Below, in pieces: positions 56,525 to 64,000 of a DNA stretch of 64,000 bases. The stretch is from NCBI GenBank assembly GCA_007258455.2, contig VDFB02115102.1:1-64000 (forward strand). Direction: 5' to 3'. The notes under the pieces were generated by a model. That model searched no databases. It was not told the origin of the DNA and worked only from the letters and a program-made list of their open reading frames with translations. Both the position numbers and the translations under genes were made by a program. Positions within the stretch are counted from its first letter, which is position 1. Each line of letters begins with the position of its first letter. Origin of the DNA: Sequoia sempervirens (lineage: Eukaryota > Streptophyta > Pinopsida > Cupressales > Cupressaceae).

Positions 56525-56700
56525 TAGAAGGAGAGAGGGGGAGAGAGGGAGAGATTGAGATAAAAAGAGGTAGGGATAGAGAGAGAGAGGGGGAGGGGGA
56601 GGGCGAGAGGTAACTAGATAGAGAGGAAGATAGAGATGGAGATGGAGAAGGAGAGGGATATGGAGGGAAAAAGAGAGGAGAGAGGGATATATAGATAGAT
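56525..56700. repeat. GA-rich simple sequence
   Basis: Mostly G and A on the plus strand (GAGAGAGGGGGAGAG type). The minus frame over it is a Ser-Pro-Leu low-complexity shadow. Confidence 0.9.
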
Positions 56701-57890
56701 ATGTGCATTAAAGATTTCATATAATATGTAAATAATAAATATATATTTTATATATTTTTTAATAAATTTAATATATATTTAAATAACAAATATAGATAAA
56801 TATTAAACATATAATATATTTAAAAATTTAATCAATATTATATGTAAAATCTATATTATATTTATATTTAATAATGTATAATTTATAAAATATTAAATGT
56901 ATAATATCTAAATATTAGAATGTTATGCTAAAAATATTTAAATATATAAATTGTAATTTTATTTCATAATGTTCAATTAATAATATTTTAGAAAAATATA
57001 TTTTATAATCTAAAATTAAAAATAAAATATCATCTGAATATAAGTATTTAAAAAGTATTTTGTAAAGCAATAGAGAGTATAAAATATAATAATTTATATT
57101 ATGTCAAATATAATCTAAAAGGATAATGTGAAAAGCAATTGTCCTTTCCCTAACTGCAAATTCATTTGTCATAAACATTTGTTTTAATGTGAGGGTATAT
57201 TCCAAGATTTTAACGAGTTAAAACACAATATAGCATGACCTGCTAAATACAAAAATTTAAACAAATGATATCTATAAAAAAAGATATCCATCTTCATACT
57301 ACGTAAAAATAAATTCCTTTTAATCACTCTCAATGAAAATCCTTTCTTAATCATATTTATCCATTTAATCCAAATTGGAAACCCAATCCATTATAGATCA
57401 AACTATACTTGAGAAGTCCCTATTCACTTGTTTTATATTTCCCTAATTTCCCTAGGGAACCTTCAAAGTCTCATGATTTCAATATTTCTCTCTTCAAATA
57501 TGTTTAAGATAATTTAGTGTTTTGATGAGAGGTCTAAAGGTCTTCTTTTGCACATGATCACCAATTCTTGGGAAGACTAATTGATGTAGGATGTGATCAA
57601 TAGTTTGATCTCTAGAATTGAAAAAAAATGACTCCTTATAATATTTTAATATGCTATCACTTCTCACTTGAAAGACATAAAAGGAAAAGAGAGAACCTAG
57701 AAATACAACCTAATGTAGGATCTCATACCTAATAAAGATTATATGTATTTTCCTCCACTTTGGATTATATGTATTTGCCTCCATTCCAAAGTGAATGCAA
57801 GGCAATGGAAAAAAGAAATAGGTAAAACATTTTAAAAATATATAGCAAAGAATGTCCTATACAATCATGAACTTTGGCACTTCTCGTAGA
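56700..57890. other. AT-rich spacer
   Basis: 56710-57110 is nearly pure A/T with TATAAATATT-like repeats; the rest has no supported feature. Confidence 0.55.
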
Positions 57891-59190
57891 GTTTCATGAA
57901 CACATGTCAAATAAATCCTCTACTTCCTCTATGGGCTTGACAAGTGGTGACTGCACCAAATTACTTTGGAAACATCAAATTTTTCACATGCCCTTTGCTA
58001 CAATTTTACATTTTCCCAAGCATAGTGCATGAAAGCACTTATGATTACCTGTTCATGGATCTCCATACCTTATTCCAAAGCTACCAAGTCAACAAATGCT
58101 GGAAGAACACAAGCAAAGGTTTTCAAGATTGGAATGATACCTGCAAGTAACATTTGTTGAAAAACCCTTAGAGATTCCTCTCCCCAAACATTTTGTGCAT
58201 AACCTGCAATAATTAGTGTCCATGACACCATGTCTTGTTGTTAAATAATTTGTGTACCCTCTCTATATTTCCACATTGTATGTACATGTCCATTAGGGCA
58301 CTCCCCACAATGACATCAGACTTAAGATCTCTCATAATTATCTCCTCATGGATTTCCATTCCCTATTCTAGAGCTGCTAAGATGGCACATGCAAAAAGAG
58401 CACAAGAAAAAGTTTTTGAGGTGAGCTTCACACTTGCTTGTTGCATTTGTTGGAAAAGATCCAACACCTCCTTTCCCCTCCCATTTTGTGCATATCCTAA
58501 AACCATCGTTGTCCAAGGAAAAACATTTAGTCAATCCATCTTGTCTAATACTTTGCATGCCTTGTCCAAACTCCCACATTTAGCATACATATTTATTAGA
58601 CAATTCACCACAGGGACCTCATACTGAAATCCTTATTTCTTTAGGGATTTGTATTCCCTCTTTAAGAGCTGCCAACTTGGCACAACTGGAGAGAACAGTG
58701 TTGAAGGTCCTTGAGTTTTCTTTCACATCGGCCTCTTACATTTCTTGAAAATTCTATAGGACCTCATCATCCCAACCATTTTGTGCACAGCTAACGATCA
58801 TTACAATCCAGGATACATTATCTCATTGAAGGATCTTGTCAAACACATAGCTAACAATCATTATAGTCTAGGATACGTTATCTCGTTGAAGCATCTTATC
58901 AAACACATCGTGTGCTATCTTTAAATCACCACATTTTGCATACATATTTACAACGTTACTCTCGATGAAAAGATGTGACTGCAATCCACTCTTAATTATT
59001 TCTCCATGGATTGCCATACCAGCCTCTAGATGTGCCAATTCGGTGCATGCCGGAAGAACGCTCGCATAAGTTTGCAAGTTTGGCCTGAAACCTAAGAATT
59101 GCATTTTTTTAAACAACTCATCTTCCTCCTTGGCCTACCTATTCCATGCATACCCTGCAATAAATGTAGTCCATGTAGTAGAGAGCAAAA
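57890..59190 (-). pseudogene. PLS-class pentatricopeptide repeat (PPR) pseudogene
   Basis: Minus strand across stops and shifts gives repeated PPR blocks: ELFKKMQFLGFRPNLQTYAS, VLPACTELAHLEAGMAIHGE, SNVVNMYAKCGDLKIAHDVF, then MVLGYAQNGRGKE..LDLFQQMQ, IHEEIIMRDLKSDVIVGSAL, MDMYIQCGNIERVHKLF, and near 57960 MEIHEQVI with SAFMHYAW. Motif lengths of about 31-36 residues and the MYAKCG phrase are typical of plant PLS PPR proteins that bind organelle RNA. The 83-codon frame 59116-58868 is the best piece. A 60-bp tandem duplication lies within it. No start, transit peptide or E/DYW end is visible; the copy is dead. Confidence 0.85.
58789..58908. repeat. 60-bp tandem duplication inside the PPR pseudogene
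   Basis: Units 58789-58848 and 58849-58908 both run AGCTAAC(G/A)ATCATTA...TCAAACACAT. They differ at about eight positions. Twenty codons were duplicated, keeping frame, around the FDKxLQ-DNVSW boundary between repeats. Confidence 0.85.
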
Positions 59191-60574
59191 AGACCATTGC
59201 ATCCACAAGAATCGACAAAACGACAAGCCTCACTCTAGATACCCACTTGCAAATAGTATTAAAGGCGTACTAGGGAATATGAAGAGATCTATAACATCAA
59301 TGTACTTTATTAATGCCATAGTTGTTGTCAGAGCCAGGGCAGAATGCAAGTTGTGTAGATACAACATAGATGATAAAAGAGCGACATAAAAAATTAATGG
59401 CCACGATCACTTTGATCGTCTCCGAAAAGCAATGAGTCATTCATTGCATATTTTAGGTTGGACATGTTCATATTGGATACGCCTTCGGCGTAAATAAATG
59501 GATTTCTAAGTCTAATGGACAAGTTGATAGTTTTAGAACAAATTGTAGAATTTGTTAAAGATTTTTTATTTTATTTATTAATTTATAATTATTCGATCTA
59601 TTAATTTATGGTATTTTTGGAATTCCATCACTTTAAAGATTTTTTTTTTTGACTTTATCATAGATATCTATCATTATATTTGAATTTTTTAATACAATCA
59701 AATAATACTTAAAAGATCTAATTACTTACACATGAATGACAAGATTGCATAATATAGCATAGTGTATACTATTTGTATTTTTTCACAACAAATTTACATT
59801 TGTCAACATTCCAATATGGTACACAAATGTTTCTATCTATTTGCATTTCTTTGTTCTTCTTTCCATTGTCTATAGGAAAGGAAATTGTAGATAATTGCAC
59901 TGGTGCATAATGAATAATATAAATATTTAACAATTGTATTGGATGAAAAAATTAGTCAATGAAAACAACTCCACAATTTCTATGACTCAAAAATTCAATG
60001 AATGGAAAGAAAATTTGACAATTTCAAAATGTATTCATTGAAAATTCAATGGAGAAGATCTTTTTAGTGGTAGTCCTTTTAATCTCCATCATCAATCTAT
60101 ATATTTCTTCAAGTGTTTTTCAAAAGTACAATAATAGCTCTAGTAAACATGAAAGTGTAGAAATGTTGCATTTATTTTATCAAATTATTCACCAATTCAT
60201 TAAAAAATATTTGAAATAAAGGTTTTAAACCTACACCACTAATATTAGTAGTATCAACCATCAACTACCAAAATAGAGATCATGGTACATTGAATGACAA
60301 GTTCAAGTTGTACCAAAAATTAGTAAGTGTGGTCCATATTTACCCATGCTAACCAACATCTCAAATAGCACTTTCAATTGAAATTTGTGCACCAATAGTA
60401 ATATAGGTGGAAACTTATTACAAATTGGGAGAGGAACTAAGATCTCATCATTTCCTAAAAGCACTTAATTATGGCTTCACCTCCATTATCACCTATAATC
60501 AATTATTATGCCATTATACCACAAATATGCCTCAAATTTATGCAAGATGGTATCTCATCTTGTTTATGATGAAG
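59191..60574. other. Spacer without a supported gene
   Basis: AT-rich; only short frames with no domain. 59191-59400 may be eroded upstream PPR sequence. Confidence 0.4.
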
Positions 60575-61340
60575 ACACACTTATATTGAGAGGGGGGTGA
60601 ATCGGTATAAGATAATCTTGCACTTAATTAAAGCTTAACAACCACAATAATATCAATCACAAAGATCTAACAATTATGCAACACAAGATTTATGTGGAAA
60701 CCCTTTCGAGAGAAAACCATGATGAAAAGATTATTTGGATCTATTGTCCAAATCCAATCATGAAAAATAAAATCTTCTCGTGCAATAGTTTTGTAAGCAC
60801 CAACCCACTAGCACCAACCCCCTGGAGATACCAATCCTCATTGCTAAATAGTTTGTGGGAACCAACCTACTAGAGACACCAATCCCCAATCCTAAGCACC
60901 AACTTAGCAAGAGACACCAATCTCTTTTCTTAGGAAGCGCCAACCTCCAAATGAACTTCTCCAATGAATGATGAACAATTGATTTTCCTTCATAAAGATC
61001 TTCTTGTTGATGATATTCTCTTCACAAATTTGATGCAATCATTTTCATATACTTTCCTTCTCAAATCTACATATATACCTTTTCAAAATTGCATATACTT
61101 CCCTTTCAAATTTGCCTAAACTCCCCTTTCAAATAATGATTATAACCATATATTTGCTGCTATACTTAGAAATTTGCTCTTAATTGGACTGATTTATCAT
61201 GTTTTCTACTTGCCAAATAACTCCCATCTCACCTTCATTATATATTATCTTATATGCCTCTTCACCAAGAGAGGTGATCCTTCACAAGGGGATCAACTCA
61301 TATAAAAGAAATTTTAATTTACTTAATTCTCCTAAGGTTG
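60575..61340 (-). repeat. Eroded copia LTR, antisense
   Basis: TTGAGAGGGGGGTGAATCGG at the left edge matches the terminal region of the antisense copia LTR at 10335 (TGAGAGAGGGGGTGAATCAG). Downstream GTGGAAACCCTTTCGAGAGAAAACCATGATG corresponds to its GGAAAACCCAATAAGGGAAAAAC block, and CACCAACCTACTAGAGACACCAATC repeats recur. The far border is unclear. Confidence 0.6.
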
Positions 61341-62660
61341 AAGGGCACACAATCTACTGAGAAGGGGGGTGAATTAGTAGATCTAAACAATTCAAAAATC
61401 TTAACCTTTTGCTATGGCTATCAGTGTATTGATTCTTCATAGAAAACTTCATATAAACAAACAAATCATAAAACTATAAAAGCATAAAGCACACAAGAGA
61501 ACATTAGATATACATGGAAAACCCAAGATGGAAAAAACCATGATGAGAATGGTTGCTTAGATCTACTGTCCAAATCCAACCTCATAATGTAGAAATATAC
61601 AAGTGAATTTTATACACTAAAGTAGGCACTAACCTATCGAAGACACCAATCCCCTAAAGTACTTGTAGGCACCAACCTACTAGAGACACCAATCCCCAAC
61701 TGAAATAGTACATCAGGTAGAACACCAATATTACTGGATTACAATGATAAATCTTGCAGATCTTCAATGTAATACATACACATGTCAGAGTCACAATTGA
61801 CACTCTTCCTCACTACAAATGATCTTTTGATATAGGCACACACATTGGAACACAAATCTCCCATTTATCTTCACCACCTTCTCTTTAATTTACATCAACC
61901 AACTCTTCTTCACACAAATATAATTCTAATACATGTGGTCACTTTCTACATACATACAATGCATCTAAATATTTAAAATATATACATGACATTACATTAA
62001 CACTAGATTCGATGTTGGCCAGGGATCTACAAATAGCCAAGATGACAAAAGGTGGACCTAAATTCAAATTACATGAAACATATAACACATTGGTCCCAAA
62101 AAAAATTATATTTCCACCAAAATATCTTAATGTTGTGCACTACCACATGGATCTTAAGCAGGTCCTATCTTAACACCACATGCAATATTTGGATTCCACA
62201 TGCTACTAGTCATTACCACACATGCCTTGAACTCCAACTGGTTGACATATAGACACATAAAACCTTCTATCACTTCAATCTTTTTGCATGCTAAACATAT
62301 CCTCCAAAAACTTAATAATTTGATAGAACTAGTGTAGGCATACTCTTCTTCCATATCGCAGAGTGAAACTGCATTTCTGAAATAAATGTTGACCATAGTT
62401 GTATTGCTAGAGAAATCTCTCTACCCTGAATACATAACTGAAACACACTAATACAGACTTTCCAAACCACCACTGTCATAGTGAATAGATGGAAGCATGA
62501 TATTGCAAGCATACAACATTCACATTAACACTACTCAACAGCTAATAATGTATATTTCTTGATTTTGCATCCTACCAACATAAAACATGTATTGAACTTC
62601 TGATATTATTGATATTGTTGACAACCTTTGACATCAATGACAACCTATGTTCAACAAAGG
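61341..62660 (-). repeat. Second eroded copia LTR, antisense
   Basis: CTGAGAAGGGGGGTGAATTAGTAG begins it and CATGGAAAACCCAAGATGGAAAAAACC follows. The end near 62600-62650 (TTGACATCAATGACAACCT) is the reverse of the family's GTTGTCATTGATGTCAA next to its start. Related to 60575-61340 by the shared CACCAACCTACTAGAGACACCAATCCCC. Confidence 0.6.
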
Positions 62661-63760
62661 TGGCACTGATTAAGGTATGGGTCAACCATTTTTTTATTTA
62701 TTTAATTTATTTTAAATTAATTTTCCCAAAAGGGGTGACCACATAAAGAGGGGTTGGTTGCTCCATAAGAGTTGACCTTATAAAAAGAATAATTTGTTTT
62801 AACTCCCAATGTAGGCACCACAAATTTGCAAGTTGGCCAGCATTAAGATATGATAAATATTATTCATAAAACCTTCATAATTGGCATATATCAAGGCATA
62901 CCATTTCTTTGATAGTAGTAAATTGATTTCTTATTTGACATCAGTGACAGTATTTTTCATCATCAATGACAAAAAAGTTCAACAATTTACATCCCCATGA
63001 GTATTATTACTACCAATAATAATCACTTCTCCTTGTTGTAAGAGAAGTGTGACAATAATATTAGATACTACCTCCTTTCTTGTAAGAGAGCTCAGTGTCC
63101 TTTGATGTAGGTATAAGCCTTCATTCAAATAAGGATGTGGGGAGTCTTCTCAAAGTCTCTTTTGTAGGAGATGTGTCTCAAGGGATGGAGGATATCATAC
63201 TTAGTACACATAGAAACATTTAAGAGTATCCTAAGTTTTTCCATGACAAAGCATGTCAGCGAGGTTAGGTGATAAGGTCAAAATTTGATGGTTGCATAGT
63301 TAAATTTATGTTTCTTTGTCGTTAAAAGAACAAAAAAATTAAGAAGAAAATATTGCATGAAAGGGGAGTTTTTTTTCTCATACTATCAAAAAATTTAAAG
63401 CTTATAATTGTGTGTGTATGGATTTATTTCAAATAAAACACCGTTTTAAAATAAATTCAAAATAATTTGACTAAATACTATTATATTTAAAAGTGGAAAA
63501 TATAGTTATTTATGAATATGCTACATGTTGATTGCATCTTATTTATTATTTTATAAGTGATAGTTATGCATTGAAATGAAGAATAGAATTTCAAGAATTA
63601 CTTTTTAGTGTTTCACAATCAAATGGAGTACAAGATTGAGCATTCAACAACAAAGCATTTCAATTTCTTTCATTTATTTCATAAAGTGATTCATATTTAC
63701 AACATTTCATTTGATTACAAGAATTCAAATGGTGATACATTCAAATGATGGTACAACATT
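62661..63760. other. Spacer, possibly 3' copia remnant
   Basis: 62930-62990 has TGACATCAGTGACAG and CATCAATGACAAAAAAGTTC, resembling the antisense of the copia region just before its LTR. Otherwise AT-rich with no gene. Confidence 0.4.
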
Positions 63761-63779
63761 GCATCATAAATGCATTTTC

Positions 63780-63985
63780 TTTTCAAAATGAAAAGCAGAA
63801 GATTGAAATTGAATATCCACACAAGTTGTGGTTTTAGCCATTCCATTCATGACAAGAAAGGAAATATACAACTGAAAGAGAAAGTGACCATTAACATGGG
63901 ACATATCCGTCATTGCCTGAGTCGATCTTCGGTTGATGCTTCGTAGCTTGCTCCATCCTGCTTCCGCTCTTGAATGTGCCTGCAA
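63780..63985 (-). other. Possible 3' exon at the right edge
   Basis: On the minus strand CTTCTTAATCTTTTGCAG/GC (about 63980) is a strong-looking acceptor, followed by GC-richer sequence with either frame AHSRAEAGWSKLRSINRRST or GTFKSGSRMEQATKHQPKID before stops. It may be the last exon of a gene beginning right of the window, or LTR sequence. Family not recognised. Confidence 0.25.
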
Positions 63986-64000
63986 AAGATTAAGAAGGGC

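Noticed and set aside
56508..56720. Ser-Pro repeat protein on the minus strand
   Set aside because: It is the shadow of the GA-rich simple repeat.

Overview
This window is nuclear DNA from a land plant, most likely a seed plant with a large, transposon-filled genome. A gymnosperm is plausible but the sequence does not prove it. The evidence is nested Ty3/gypsy and Ty1/copia LTR retrotransposons, a plant-type LINE with a DUF4283-like ORF1, a decayed plant PLS-class PPR gene, and AT-rich, intron-like spacers. I found no bacterial or phage gene, CRISPR array, operon, or convincingly intact host protein-coding gene. Nearly every coding stretch is a broken retrotransposon reading frame.

Layout. 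1-9051: 3' part of a Tat-clade Ty3/gypsy element (gag end, protease, long linker with a G-patch-like motif, RT, RNase H, second RNase H, integrase, long 3' UTR, 3' LTR). 9052-11604: antisense copia 5' fragment with LTR. 12263-~13690: another gypsy-like LTR. 13700-21490: two decayed antisense copia elements, one split at its integrase by a 4-kb LTR element (14066-18097) that has PBS, PPT and both LTRs but only a protease-like domain plus an unrecognised charged ORF. 21577-33828: a sense copia element with perfect TATAC target-site duplications. Its integrase holds a solo LTR (22679-30293), and that LTR holds a chromodomain gypsy element (23669-30113). 35603-35702: a gap of exactly 100 N. 35703-46760: a second, diverged copy of the block 15403-33770, lacking the nested 7.6-kb insertion. 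47105-49047: a LINE derivative with ORF1, 3' end and poly-A but no ORF2. 49060-57890: low-copy-looking DNA with tandem duplications, a perfect 34-bp hairpin, a tRNA-like stretch and exon-like pieces on the minus strand. 57890-59190: antisense PPR pseudogene. 60575-62660: two eroded antisense copia LTRs. A possible 3' exon lies at the right edge.

How the pieces relate. Insertion order can be read from who interrupts whom: old antisense copia elements first, then the 4-kb non-autonomous element and the sense copia, then the solo-LTR element, then the chromovirus. Many in-frame stops fit C-to-T or G-to-A change at W, Q or R codons, as expected for methylated, silenced plant transposons. The most consequential observation is the gap-bounded second copy. 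It is either a real tandem segmental duplication or two haplotypes placed end to end by the assembly. The most biologically novel candidate is the 4-kb LTR element with its unassigned charged ORF.
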